NCBI GenBank assembly: GCA_019321725.1
Contig: CM033107.1
Span: 25,845,445-25,909,444 of the forward strand
Length of the DNA stretch: 64,000 bases
DNA from: Paulownia fortunei
Lineage: Eukaryota; Streptophyta; Magnoliopsida; Lamiales; Paulowniaceae
Direction: 5' to 3'
Shown: one piece after another, positions 1-16,413 of the stretch
How the letters are laid out: every line of letters begins with the position of its first letter
Numbering within the stretch: the first letter of the stretch is position 1
Notes under the pieces: generated by a model
What the model was told of the DNA's origin: nothing
Databases searched by the model: none
The model's input: only the letters and a program-made list of their open reading frames with translations
Translations under genes and position numbers: made by a program

Positions 1-116
1 TTAAATATAAAAACATAACCCAAGAAAAAAAAAAAAGAAAACAAGAAAAGCCCTCCATTTGGGACAAAAAATTGCAGTTGCACATCAAGAAAAATCACCC
101 TCATCAAATTCCCAAA

Positions 117-1352
117 CTAAGGCTCAGCTGAATCTGCTGCAATACCAGTGTTCACTTTCTTGCTCTTCTTAAGCTCAAACAACCCCTTCAAGAATGCATC
201 CACAATCTGTTTTTGCGATTCCAGAAGCATTTGATTCCGCTTCATCTCCATTTCCATTCGCATTGCCTCCATTTCCCGGGCCATTTCCATCTTCTCTTTC
301 TCCATTTTCACGAACCCTTCGCCCAACAGTTTAATCGACGCCACTATCTCCTCTACTGCATTCCTCCCCCTCTTCAATCCATGCATCGCTGCTCTAGAAT
401 CCGGACTTGGGTTTAAGCTTGCCCAATACTTTGCTCTGAAACCTGGAGCTCCGAAGTTATTGCTATTATCGTTGTTATTGTTGGAGACTTTTACCCAAAA
501 TTCTTCGTTCGAATTACTCCTATTGTTGTCAGAATCCATACTTGGATCGAACTTTCCAAATTTCTTGATCCTTAATCCTGGGGGCAGCATTTCTTGATGA
601 AACCCACCACTAACATCAAAGTTGTTGAACATCTTGCCAGATTTTTTCGCTTTAGACTTCAAGGAAGGTTTTTGAATTCCATTCATGGGCTGCTTTCTCC
701 TTCCGAAATTTATAAGATCGTCATCCTGAGGCATATCCTCTTCCTCTTTGTCAGCAACATCCATATCCAAGTAGGAAGAGTACTCACTCGGAACCCTAGT
801 CCCAGAATTGAATCTATGTGCTTTGATACCGTTATCATATCCTAAATCCGGACCCGAATCCACGTTATTCTTCGCCTTGAGCTTCAATTTCAATATATTC
901 TGATCGAGAAATGATTTCAACCGAGATCCATCAGCTGAATTCTCGGGCTTTTGAACGGACGTCGGAGGGGTGGTTCCGTTCTCCATAGCTTCCATGTTTT
1001 CAAAGAAAAACCATGATGAGAAGTAGCGTCCGGCGGGGTAAGGGAAGGAGAGAGCGCGCTGCTTTTCGGCCCGGTAGCGCTGCCGGAGCTTCTCCATCTT
1101 GTGGCGGCACTGCGCGGATGTCTTCGCCGGGGAGGCGCCGGGACAGCGACTGGCTACGGCGGCAGCTACCGCGTCCCAGTCCGCCGTGCGGAGGTAACCA
1201 CGGCGGAGGGCGTACCAACGCTCTCGGTAGGCGTCGATCAGAGCTAATGTCTCTTCTTGGGTCCAGCACGGCGGCGGGAATTTCCGTGGAGCCTTTTCAA
1301 CCGTGTCGGCCACCGTGACTGCGTCTGCTTCGGCGGTTGTGGCGGATGACAT
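117..1352 (-). CDS. Trihelix (Myb/SANT-like) transcription factor, single exon
   Basis: Predicted nuclear DNA-binding protein of 411 residues in one uninterrupted frame. Residues about 29-97 form a trihelix domain: the spaced tryptophans W30, W46 and W59, followed by a basic helix (QCRHKMEKLRQRY), are the hallmark of the GT/ASIL-type family. The middle is low-complexity, with a run of Asn and Ser. The C-terminus (about 340-400) is a Met/Glu/Lys-rich amphipathic helix expected to form a coiled coil for dimerisation, ending in a Lys-rich tail. The frame stays open to 1376, but the upstream codon there is GTG. The first ATG is at 1352 and is the start chosen here. The 5' half is GC-rich (Ala/Arg-rich coding), unlike the AT-rich surroundings. 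ASIL-like members repress seed maturation genes in Arabidopsis; applying that role here is inference. Confidence 0.88.
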   Translation of the reverse strand: MSSATTAEADAVTVADTVEKAPRKFPPPCWTQEETLALIDAYRERWYALRRGYLRTADWDAVAAAVASRCPGASPAKTSAQCRHKMEKLRQRYRAEKQRALSFPYPAGRYFSSWFFFENMEAMENGTTPPTSVQKPENSADGSRLKSFLDQNILKLKLKAKNNVDSGPDLGYDNGIKAHRFNSGTRVPSEYSSYLDMDVADKEEEDMPQDDDLINFGRRKQPMNGIQKPSLKSKAKKSGKMFNNFDVSGGFHQEMLPPGLRIKKFGKFDPSMDSDNNRSNSNEEFWVKVSNNNNDNSNNFGAPGFRAKYWASLNPSPDSRAAMHGLKRGRNAVEEIVASIKLLGEGFVKMEKEKMEMAREMEAMRMEMEMKRNQMLLESQKQIVDAFLKGLFELKKSKKVNTGIAADSAEP

Positions 1353-1376
1353 GTGGTTATGATGAAGTAGCGGCAC

Positions 1377-2972
1377 AATTTAACAAACTGGGGCGACGAT
1401 TGATTCGAGATTGATTGCGTCCGAGTTTAGAGGCTGTGATTCACGGCTAAGGCGCACTTTAGCGAGGGGCCGAGCTGATGTTGCCGACAAAGTTGCGATC
1501 TCGTTACAAAAAAATTATTTACGTCGGGAACGGGATCAGGCTGGAATGGTGCGACTCATGAAGGCGGACTCCGGTGGCTATGGACTTTTCATGGGGTGGC
1601 GCACGTTAGCAAGGCGGCGGTATGAGATTTAATGATACTGCGCAAGAAATAAGTCGCAAGAGCGATCAATTAGAAGATAAATGGAATAAGAAGATATGAG
1701 GCAATAAAGGAGGGAGGGAGGGGAGTGGGCGTTGTTTTCTAGTGGCAAAGGGGGGGTGGACTAGTGGATGGGAGTGGGTGCCATAGTCATGAGGCGCACG
1801 ATAGCAGGAAGGGTGGGGTGGGTGGGTGTGGTGGTGGGGGTTGCGAGGTGGTTGGAATGATGAGGTAGAGGTATAGAGGCATTGAATTAGTTGTAGTGGT
1901 AAAAGAGATTGGGCACCGGTTGGGTGGGTGGATGGAATGGATGATGGTGATGATGATAAGGGATGAGGTGGAGGGTGATGATGCTAGCATGCGCTACGGT
2001 GTATGCGCAGTGAACCCCACTACTACCACCACCGGGCACCACCCCTAACCTACCCCCACCACCCACCACCCACTCTCCCCTCATTTTCCACCACTTACCT
2101 AAAAGCTAAAACTACCCCCCTCTCTCTCTCTCTCCCTCTGCAAACTCTGTGGATTAAATATTTATTTCTCTCTTTACTCTTTCCCTCTCTCTCTCAAGAA
2201 TCCAGAATAGCCCACCGCCGCTTACATATCTGATATGTCCACCCCTATAGCTAATAAACAAAATCTGAGTAATAGCTGTCGTAGTTGCTCGGTGGACTTT
2301 ATGGCGGCGGTGCTTATTACCTATTATGCCTGCCATAATAATTTTTTTTTTTTAAATTTAAACTTAAAATAAGAGGTTCTTAACGTAGAAGATGACTTTG
2401 CATTTATAACGAAATTCAAAAATTATATTTAAATTTGATTCTGCAAATACAAATAATACTAGTAATGAAGCTGGACTCAGCCTGGCAACAACCTCTCTAC
2501 GGCCCATGATCTAATCTAACTCCATTTGGACGCCACCGCTGCCCAGCAACTCTAAATCAAACAATTAAAACTAAACTCCGTTTTTTGAACCCAAACTAAT
2601 TTAATTTTAAATAGTTTCCAAATTTTTATGTACGTTGGCACTCGGCATTTTTAAGTTCCAAATTCTAAAACGTTCAACTGATTATTTAGGTATACTGCTG
2701 TGTCAACAAATATACCCGAAAATACGAAAATCTTGAGAATTTTATTTGGAAGAAAATAGCTGAATAAACTGAAAGAAAAGATTGAAAAATTGCATATGTA
2801 TGTATATTCAATATGTTAAGGAGGTATAGAATTTTACCAAAAGAAACCATTATCTTATTTACTGTTGTATACTTAAATCATAGGCATAGCACAAGATATT
2901 AGATTTACAACAAAAATGATTGGAGTCTGACCTCCTTTTGGAAGATTACCAGCAATAGTGCATCACTTTTCA
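1377..2972. other. Intergenic: trihelix promoter side and WAT1 3' flank
   Basis: No supported gene. From about 1700 to 2090 the plus strand is G/T-rich and then C/A-rich low-complexity DNA with many short GGTG and CCACC runs. The open frames there are compositional artefacts. It is followed by a CT-rich stretch near 2120-2200 that probably belongs to the 5' leader or proximal promoter of the leftward trihelix gene. From 2340 on it is plain AT-rich DNA. Confidence 0.5.
2121..2200. repeat. CT-rich microsatellite tract
   Basis: Two (CT)n blocks, near 2121-2138 and 2187-2198, are separated by CT-biased sequence. On the minus strand they are (GA)n, a common element of plant core promoters and 5' leaders, and they lie about 770 bases upstream of the trihelix start codon. 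Confidence 0.6.
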
Positions 2973-5160
2973 TCAACTATCTACTGCGGTAGCTCCTCTG
3001 CTGTGTGCATTGGGGGCTATAATCTCCAAGTTTGAATTTCCATTGCTTCCTTCATTCATGTTTACACTTTGATTAACTGGTATTATTTCTTGTTCTTCAG
3101 TTGAAGGGGACTTTGTGTAATCTTTCCTTTTACCCCATACAACCAAGTAAAGGCCAATAATTATGACAATTGCTCCCATGACTCTGCATAAAGAGTAGTT
3201 ACTTCATGTATAACTATGGGTAGCGCATACATAAATTACGATATTTCAAATTCTATTACATCCTCAGTTACATTGCAATAGAAAATCATATTTGTATAAA
3301 TTGTAGTTACTTCATTTATATAAGTATGCTTTTTTTTTTTTTTTAAGGATGTATAAGAAAAAGATAAATGGAGATTTTAGTAGTTACCTTCCTAGATACA
3401 TTTGCTCAGCCAAAATGAAAGAACTCAGTACCGCAACTATAACCATGCCAAGTGGGCTAAATGCAGTTACGAAGACGGGGCCTCTTTCTTTCATTACTAC
3501 TCCTTGGACGTAATAAGCAATAGCTGAACATAATATACCCTGCAAAATCAATCATGATAAGTTACTCTAGACTATATTATTTTTTTATTTTTATTTTTAT
3601 TTTTATTTTGGTTATAGACAAATAATTTATGCCATTAGGAAAGAAATATAATACAATTTTTTAGTGGTAAATTAGTTTTGCTTCTTCTTATTCAAGATAT
3701 TTGCCAACTATAAAGTCTTTCCTGACAAATATTTCAAGATATATTTTTTCTTTGCATGTGGTTGTCTTACACTGTAGGCAGCAGCAAGGAACTTAGTGTC
3801 CCATTTTAAGGACCAAGCTGTTTTTTCCTTCTCCATGATTAGTGCTACTATTGCTCCCTCCGCTGTTCCTAACAGGCATATCCAAGCAGTAAGAGAGAGT
3901 TCAGCAGGATATGTCCGTAGTGTGATCGCCTAATAATACATGGAAAAGTTACAATTTTGGGTATGAATCAATTATCCAATCTTTTGTGTTTATAAGATTT
4001 TATTACCTGCAAGATCATGAAGCAAGCCCAGCTGAAGCATCCAACTGTGATCATGAGGGCACCCCTAATTGAATGTTGAAGATTTGTTTCACCTTGTTGG
4101 TGTGCATGGCTGCTTCCTTCTTTTGTCCATGGCAGATGAATATTCGGGCCTCGTACTAGGGTCATGATCATGGCTCCTGCAACGGTGGCCAGAGTGCCAA
4201 CCATCTTCGCTTGGCTGTGGTTACTCATAAACTTTACGTTCTCGAGCCTAAACAAGTGTAGTTGACAAATTTCAGCAAATTATATCGTAGTTCGCATGTA
4301 TATATTAGTCGGGTGTAACTCTAGCAATGCATTGAGACAATTGGATAAAGAAACAACTTAATTCACCTGAAGAAACATGCCATCAGGAATGTAATGGCTG
4401 GAAGAACATTAGCCATAGCTGCTGCAAAGGTGGCAGTAGTGTATTTCATCCCCAAGAAGTATAGATTTTGGTCTATAATTGGCCTATTGTTTGTGAAAAA
4501 CTCAAAGTTTAATTATGAATTAACTACTGCAGTTGCCAAATATGGAAAGATAAATTTGGTTATGGAACTTACTCCAACAGGCTGAGAAGGATAATCTTGG
4601 CAAAAACAGAGGTAGTCATCTTTGGCCTAATTTTCCTGTGGCACAATATTGATAGATTTACTTGTCCTACATTTTAATGGAGATAATGCATAAAAAAGCA
4701 CACAAAAAACACACTCTCACGCAACCAGTCACTTCAAATCTTCTATTCCAACTTGGTGTTGCATCTCATTGTATCGTTCGTATTGTACTTATAGTTATGC
4801 GTCAAATATATATAATTCACTTGAAAACGTATGTGGCATTTGTTTGTGTAATATGAGATGCAACACTAACATTAAATTAAAAAAGAAGATTCGAAATATG
4901 CAAAGTACACAAACAAGTAGACAATAATGGAAAGGGCATCAGATTGACTTGTCGAGAGCTAATGCAAAAGGGGCAATAAAAATGGTGGCTATGGCATGTC
5001 GGTAGACAACGAGCACGTAATTGCTCATTCCCTCATTCAATGCAGCTTTAGAAATGATATCCATGCCCGCCATTCCTACTTGCAGGAATACTACAGCCAA
5101 GAATGGCTTTGCCTTGACAAATACAAGGTGCATGCTCTCTCTTGATACTTGAATCTTCAT
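2973..5160 (-). CDS. WAT1-related (EamA / nodulin MtN21-type) transporter
   Basis: Multi-pass membrane transporter of 384 residues. Seven exons, 5' to 3' on the minus strand: 5160-4949, 4635-4573, 4483-4367, 4247-4007, 3929-3771, 3539-3388 and 3183-2973, summing to 1,155 nt in frame. The order matches plant WAT1-like genes: a first EamA half (KPFLAVVFLQVGMAGMDIIS, then YRHAIATIFIAPFALALD, then QNLYFLGMKYTTATFAAAM) and a second half (WDTKFLAAAYSGILCSAIAY, then FSPLGMVIVAVLSS and GAIVIIIGLYLVVWGKRKDY), about ten membrane helices in all. The tail is polar and cytosolic. WAT1 itself exports auxin from the vacuole, while related proteins carry amino acids or other solutes, so the substrate here is unknown. 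The first exon ends with a weak donor (GTCAAT). Closest by memory to the At2g39510 group. Confidence 0.92.
4737..4891. mobile_element. MITE-like inverted-repeat element in intron 1 of the WAT1-like gene
   Basis: A perfect 14-nt inverted repeat (GTGTTGCATCTCAT at 4756-4769, its complement at 4853-4866) sits inside a longer imperfect pair of arms bounded by AATCTTCT at 4737 and AGAAGATT at 4884-4891. The inner part is short AT-rich DNA with no coding capacity. This is the shape of a small non-autonomous DNA transposon. No clear target-site duplication could be fixed by eye, so the class is not assigned. Confidence 0.5.
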
Positions 5161-7715
5161 TTCCTTTTGACGCTTTCACGTCCCAAAGTCGAGGCCTATT
5201 TGAACCCACTTATTGCATTAGCAAGATAACAAAAATAATAACTTGAATAATGGGAAAAAACCCAAAACAAAAATAGAAGCCCACACGCAAAAACCATCAA
5301 AACAAAACTAATTTGACTTTTCCTTTTCAATTTGACGTTGCATCTCGTATTATACACTTCATACTTCATACCAGACGTCAACGTCAAGCTCTGAATTTAC
5401 ATTTATAAAAATTATATAATGAGTGTATTATGTATATAAAACGCTATACGATATGCAGCAGAAGATCCGAAGTGCAGAACAAAGGGTAACACATTATGTT
5501 GTAGATTCTTTGACATTCAAGTTAGATTATACAAAATACCTATTTGACTTTATCTACCTCTAATTTCCAGTAGAAGAACCATCATCCCAAGACACCACCT
5601 TCCCTATTTATTTATTTATTTATTTTTTTCTCAAAAAAAAAAATTTAATGCATGGCAGCACTAAAAACTCATATATCTACAAATGGGAATTACAAGCTAA
5701 TGCAGATACCTTCAAATAAAACTCAATAATTTGTTTAGGAAAGAAGTTTACCTTAGATAGCTTTAGTCCCACCTTCCTAGCTAGCTAGTCTTGGTTTCAA
5801 GATCTGTCAATTTATGGATAATTTTTCTCCAACACTAAAATGCATTTCTTCTTTGATTTGTATATGTATTGTGGAGTAGAGGTGACAAGTGGGGGTTTAG
5901 AGCAGCCACATGGCTCTGGCTTGTTTTGCATGCTTTCCATTTTTCTTTTTACCCTTTCATAAGATCAATTTTTCTCCACTAATAACAATATTGATTCAAC
6001 TTATTTACTCTAAAGCTACCAGTGGCACTCAAATCAATTTCGTATAGCCCGTTCGTTTACATTTTAAAAGGCATTTTTTTTTTTTCATTTTTATAAGTTA
6101 AGATCTTTAAAATATATTTATTTGCTCACTCTTTAACAAAAAATAAAATCACTTATTTTTATTTTTAAGGTTTTTCAATCAAAGTTAAAAACTAAAATTG
6201 CGTATTTTTAGACTTATAAATGCCATATTCAGATATATATATATATATAATCCCTTTTGTTGAAATATAGCCTATGTCATTACTATATCATTATGATTTG
6301 ATATGAAGTTCCCAATTTAAAAATAATTAAAATTCACAGTAAATTAAATAATACTATTAATGTTACTTATGGAAAGTAACGAGACCCACGTCAAATTAAA
6401 TATAATTTGATTGATGGAACATAAAAGATAATAATCAAACTAACAAGTTATCATTTTTATGTTAAAATACTATTATTATATAAAAATTATTATTTTAAAA
6501 ATATCAAATCCAAACACATTTTTTAAAACTCTTTTTTTTACCATGAAAACACACAAATCAAATAAATTTTCATTCTCAATCCTATACAACCAATATTTTT
6601 GTACAACCAATCCAATCACTTTTTTATTTTTATTAGAACACCTAATCAAAATATTTAAAAATATTTTCAACTCTATAAATGTTGGAAATATAAAATGATT
6701 CTAAATATGTAAATAAATCGGATCAATCTTCCATGAAGGGAAAGATGAAAAAACAGAAAAACTTAAATAAAAGAGTTTACTCATTTAAAGAAATGTCGGA
6801 GCCTTTCCACAAAGTCGGAAAAAATAAATATTACCAGTTCAAGAAAATTGTGAAGGAACTGGCCTGTCCCCTATATTTTGAAGTCTTGATAATATCGTTT
6901 GCTTTTTAAAACAAATCGGATGAAAGAAAAATGGTGGTCAAAATTTTCTCATTACTAATGATTTTCCAGTCTACTACTCAATTCTGCCACCCAAAGAACA
7001 AGGAAAACACACACACACACAAGGAAAAATATATAGTATTAGTACTACCAAAATCTCTTTGAAGGAAAGAAACAAAAGAAAAACACACACACACACACAA
7101 GGAAAAATATATAGTATTAGTACTACCAAATTCTCTTTGAAGGAAAGAAACAAAAGAAAAACTGCCGTTTCAATCTTCCTATACTGGGTCGAATTTACGG
7201 ACTTTACAGCAATGCCTGTGGAGACGTTTCTAAGTATCTTCGGGCGTCCAAACAGATATGCAGCAAAATCCAAAGGCTTAGCCTGATTTTGAGCTGGCTC
7301 ACCAAACAAGCAAACAATTATTATTTCTGGAGAGGGTGTGGGAATTGAAAGCAAGAGCATAACCATAGTCCATAGATGAAATCACTTTACCCTTAAAAAG
7401 ACTTGGACCAAATTATCTAGATAACCACAAATTGAGCTGCATCTTTACAATCAAATCACAAAGAATTGAAAGAAATTTGTTCAAACTAGAAAGCTTGAGA
7501 TTCAACCCACTACAGTTCATAAGAAATACTTATATATTAATTAATTCAGCCAATAAAAGATCTTTCAATAGAACACAATTGTGTAGCATCTAAAATAATT
7601 AGAGGGGAAACAATACAAGCAACATGGATATAGTCATTACAAAGACTAGTTCCTCGTCAAAATGGTCAATTTGAGGTATGCATCTGCCCATCCTATCTTC
7701 AGTCAAATGGTTCGA
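5161..7715. other. Intergenic between WAT1-like gene and RABE1 3' end
   Basis: AT-rich DNA upstream of the leftward transporter. It contains one arm-like match (5331-5355) to the intron-1 inverted-repeat element, a (TA)n run near 6232-6250, and a tandem duplication at 7006-7163. The last part, near 7400-7715, probably includes the 3' UTR of the leftward GTPase. No frame resembles a protein family. Confidence 0.5.
7006..7163. repeat. Two-copy tandem repeat, period about 78, with (AC)n joints
   Basis: A unit made of an (AC)n run, AAGGAAAAATATATAGTATT, then CTCTTTGAAGGAAAG and AAACAAAAGAAAA occurs twice in direct orientation, nearly identical apart from the length of the AC run and one A-to-T change. 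The open frames across it only reflect the repeat. Confidence 0.85.
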
Positions 7716-12304
<4,589 letters not shown>

Positions 12305-14760
12305 CTGATTTGCTTCTTTTTTTATGTTATTTTCTTTCCTCAAAGCAAACCCTAGCAACAAAAATGGCTCTTACTTATTTATACTATGTTTCAGATAATG
12401 AACAAATGAAATGAAAACAGGAATTTGAAATTTGAAAAATGATTCAAAAGGAGAAAGAAAATTAGAGAGAGCAACGAAAGTAAAATACCAGATCGCAGGG
12501 GAGAGAGAGAAAAGAGGGATCTACTAAATGAGGAGTGAATAAAAAGAGGAGGGAAGCGTCTGTGGGACGTCAGCAGCGGTCGGTCGTTGAATTCTGTATT
12601 TTCTTTTTCTTTTTAAATAATAAATTAAATAAATCAATGATAAGGGGAGAATAATTAAAGTTCGTGTTGGAAGGAGTCAAAAAAATTAATTGGACTATTA
12701 TAATTTTTTTTTTAATATATGAAAGAGAAGAAAGGATTATGTGAAACCTGCATTGTTTGGTAAGTATCCATAATTTTTTCAATTTTTTTCCCAGAAGTAA
12801 TAATGTTTATTTTAAACATTTCCCCAATACAATTTTTTTTCCAAATAAAATAGTATTCACTATAAAACAACATTGTTATATTTTTTAATTTTATATTAAT
12901 ATAAGTATATAATATTATTTTTATATTAAAAATATAATATATAATATTAAAATATTAATGTGACATTACTAACTAACAAAATCTTACAAAATATAACATT
13001 TATAGTAGAATTAATATCTCCTAATACAAACTAAATATTATTTTTATTTTAAATTAATACGCCTTCTCCCAATACATTTTCCCTCAATCGCTCTCAAATG
13101 TTAACTAATCATCGTGGGATAGACAATGCAAATAATAGCAAGGGGCGTTATGGATTAATTCATAAAATATAACATTTTTATTTAATAGAGTGTATGAATA
13201 ATAAATAAATATTGTATATTATTATCTATGGAATATAGTATCTTATGAATGATGGGGATTGTGTAAAACTTTGGCCATGTGTTCAATTTAAATGAGGCCC
13301 TAGATGGATACATAGAAGTCCAAACTCCAGACTTGTACGTACAACACATTTTTATTTGTTGATAGGTGAATTTTGCTGAAAATGTCATATTTGATACATA
13401 TTAAAAAAAAATTAAAGTGTTCAGTTGCTAAATTCAAAAGTTTAGGATCCACATTAATATAAAATAATTGATTTAAGAACCAAAAAAATATTTTATCCAA
13501 ATATTTGACGTGACAATCAACTATCATTTAATTATACATGTGAAGAGAGATAAATAGCATTGGACTTAATGGTGAACTAAAAAAACTATAAAACTGAAAC
13601 GAAATTAATGTCTTTGACTTCCTCAACATTCTTAATTGAACTAATTGATATTAAGAAGCAATCATATAATTGTATATGATTTGGTTTCAAGTAATAGTTT
13701 AAAAAAAGGACATCAATAAATTATCTTTAAATTTTGGCCTTTCTTAAGTTAGACTAATATCCCTATCCTTAAACAAAAAACAATCATTAACCTCAATCGA
13801 ACATAAAATTATACAAATTCAAAGTTATTTCCCTAAAACGATCGTGCTCGAGTATTCCTCCCACATTTTAGAGTACTTATTGCAATCAACGGCCGTGCAT
13901 GGTGTGATCTGCATCAATCTTCTGTTGCTAAAAAGCATAATAAATAAAAGTTCACAGGACTTTGTTGTCTACACTTTAAGAAGCTAAAATTTAAGCTATC
14001 ATTCCAACTTGATATATTTATAGTAATAAATTTGTAATTCGGAAATAATATTTTAGGTTTTAAAATTTGTAATTCGGGTATTATTTGGGATAATTTAAAA
14101 AAAATTGATATAATCTCCTCTGCAAAACAAAATTTATCGTTAAAATTCATAATTAATTAAAGAATATATAAGTGCAAAGTATCTAATTATTTTATAGAGA
14201 TAATATATTTATGTATGAAGATTATTAATAAAAATTATATTATTTAATAAAATTCTGTATATATTGAAAAAAATATATGTAATCTTATTAAAATATGAAT
14301 AAATTTAAAAATTACATAGCTTTTATTAATAAAATATTTTAAAAAAAATTGTCACATTACTATATATGTATATAAAAGATTTCAATATTTTATTTGAATT
14401 ATTTTTAAAAATTCAGAAATTTTTGTTAATATGGATGTAACTATTGTTTGTGAATTTGGGCCTATTCGGCTCAACATTTCTAAGGAAAGCCCATTCTAAA
14501 CCATTGACCAGTTAGAATTCCATCCCCGTCCTATTCAGTCCAACGGGGTCCCACCATCGCCTAACAGAACCAATCACCACCAGCCTCGTGTCCCGGACCC
14601 ACCACGTTATAATCCAGCACGGAGAATCTTCTATTCGAAATGCCAAATTTATACCCAAAAAGAAGAAAAGAAAAAGAAACGTATGTGAATTTTCTCTTTC
14701 TTTCCTTTGATTATGCTCGTCTTTGAACGGCAAAGTGCGAAACAGAGCGCGAACGCGTAA
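12305..14760. other. Divergent intergenic region with RABE1 leader
   Basis: The first 250 bases hold the GTPase 5' leader: a probable leader exon near 12488-12550 rich in GA, and a leader intron. From 12600 to 14450 the DNA is very AT-rich, with no frame resembling a protein. The stretch 14460-14760 is less AT-rich and is the likely upstream promoter of the rightward pyrophosphatase gene. Confidence 0.5.
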
Positions 14761-14850
14761 CGTACCACCGCTAGCTCAGACTGAAAGCTTCTCTTTACTC
14801 AACTGCTTTCTCTCTCTAGGGTTTTTATCTCTCTAAAACTCTTATTTCCT

Positions 14851-16413
14851 CCATAAATACCATCGCTTACCCTCATTTTTACACTCTGTATTACCTTCGA
14901 GATCTGAGCTTTTTCATTTTTCTCACAGGCGCTTTTTTGAGCTCTGTTTTGCCTCCTTTGGTCATTTCAGGTGCGCAGTACGCTTCATTTCATTTTTTAT
15001 TTATTTCTTGAGATCCGGGGATTTTTTGTGGTATTTATCTGTATCTTTGGCTCTTTTGTTTTGTTCTGGTTGCATGTTGTGCATGAGTGTATTATACGGA
15101 TATGAACATGTTTACTTGATTTTGGTGTTTGTATGTTATAGATCGTTCAACATAGAATCTCTTCTGCACCAGTTTGCTTATTTTTGGCAGATATCAACCG
15201 TTTGTGTTGTGTTTTATAAATTGTGGGTGCATTTTTTTTGTTTTTTATGGAGTTCTTTTTATTTGATGCTGTTATTGTTTTTCTAGACTTGAATGTTTAC
15301 ATTGAGTTACTTTTTGGTGTGTGGTGTGGTGTGTAAGCTGTCCACATACAATTATTCTATGTACCAATGTTAAAGTTTACTTGATAGGATATTTAATGAT
15401 ATAATATTTAAATGCTTTAATCTATTTTTTAGTGAACACTCAACTATAAGTGGGCATTGGGGGTAATATGACCTTAAAAGTATATGGGAGAAACCATTCT
15501 TCTTCAAGAAACTTTGTCATCAGTATTCTTATAAAAGACATTTGCAACAAGTATTATGGATAAAGGTATGTTTTATGCTTATTATTGTTATGTGTAAATC
15601 AAGAAGTTCTGAGATTTGAAAATCGTTTATACGAATTATGGTTTCATTTAGTTAATTGAGTTTACTTACATAAAACATGCAAAAGATCTATTTCTCTTGG
15701 ATCCATGAGTTGATAGACATGGCTAATTTATGTGTTCGGTGGAGTCGATTGTTATTTGAGTGCAATTGACTGGTTAGTCTCATTAATAATATGATGCTGC
15801 TGTTATGCTCTATTTTGGTTGATTCATCACTGTGAGTGTTTTGGGTGCTTTTGTATGGTCTGGCTGTTTGGGTTTTTGAGTTTTAAATTCATCAACAATT
15901 TGTCTGTGCGAAGTTTTTGCCTGGTTTTGGTGATGGTCATTTCAGAAATTTGTATATGCTACCTTTTTAACCAATGAGATTTGAATGTTTGGTTTTTGTG
16001 CATTTTTCGGAAATATTGTGTACATTTAGTAACGACAGCACCAAGATGCATTTGTGACCTCCTTTGTCTTTTGTTGTAAAATGAAGCTGGTTTTTACTTA
16101 TTTTCTTCTGAGCTCTTGTGTTGAGGATTTTCTGTACCTTAGTTCATAAACTATGCACTTTTATCCATGAGAAACAATTTAAAATTCTAAATTGACAAAT
16201 TCATATTTAATTGGTTGAAACTGTAGCAATGGTTCATCAGCATACACTGCCACTTTTATATGGTGGAATGAGGAACCTTTTATTTTCATCAGCACACTCT
16301 TAAGTTCGACATCTTTTATTTTCCCATATAGATCAATCTTACTTGATAGCTACATTTGTATTTAGCAATAGCGCGAGAAAAGCTTATATATATCCTACAT
16401 GCTGCCCGCAGTT
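14851..16413 (+). promoter_or_regulatory. Core promoter, leader exon and 1.44 kb leader intron of the pyrophosphatase gene
   Basis: An A/T-box CCATAAATACC at 14851 is the best TATA-like site. A pyrimidine-rich leader exon follows and ends at 14970 with a CAG|GTGCGC donor. The matching acceptor is CCCGCAG at 16404-16410, three bases before the start codon, giving a 1,440-nt intron in the 5' UTR. An ATG at 16399 lies inside this intron and is removed by splicing. Long leader introns of this kind often boost expression of housekeeping genes in plants. Confidence 0.6.

Noticed and set aside
1787..2090. Pro/His/Thr-rich frames on both strands
   Set aside because: Low-complexity CCACC/GGTGG DNA with no codon bias or homology.
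6974..7366. 130-codon minus-strand frame
   Set aside because: It is generated by the tandem AC-flanked duplication; the translation contains repeated LYIFPCVCVC blocks and no family resemblance.
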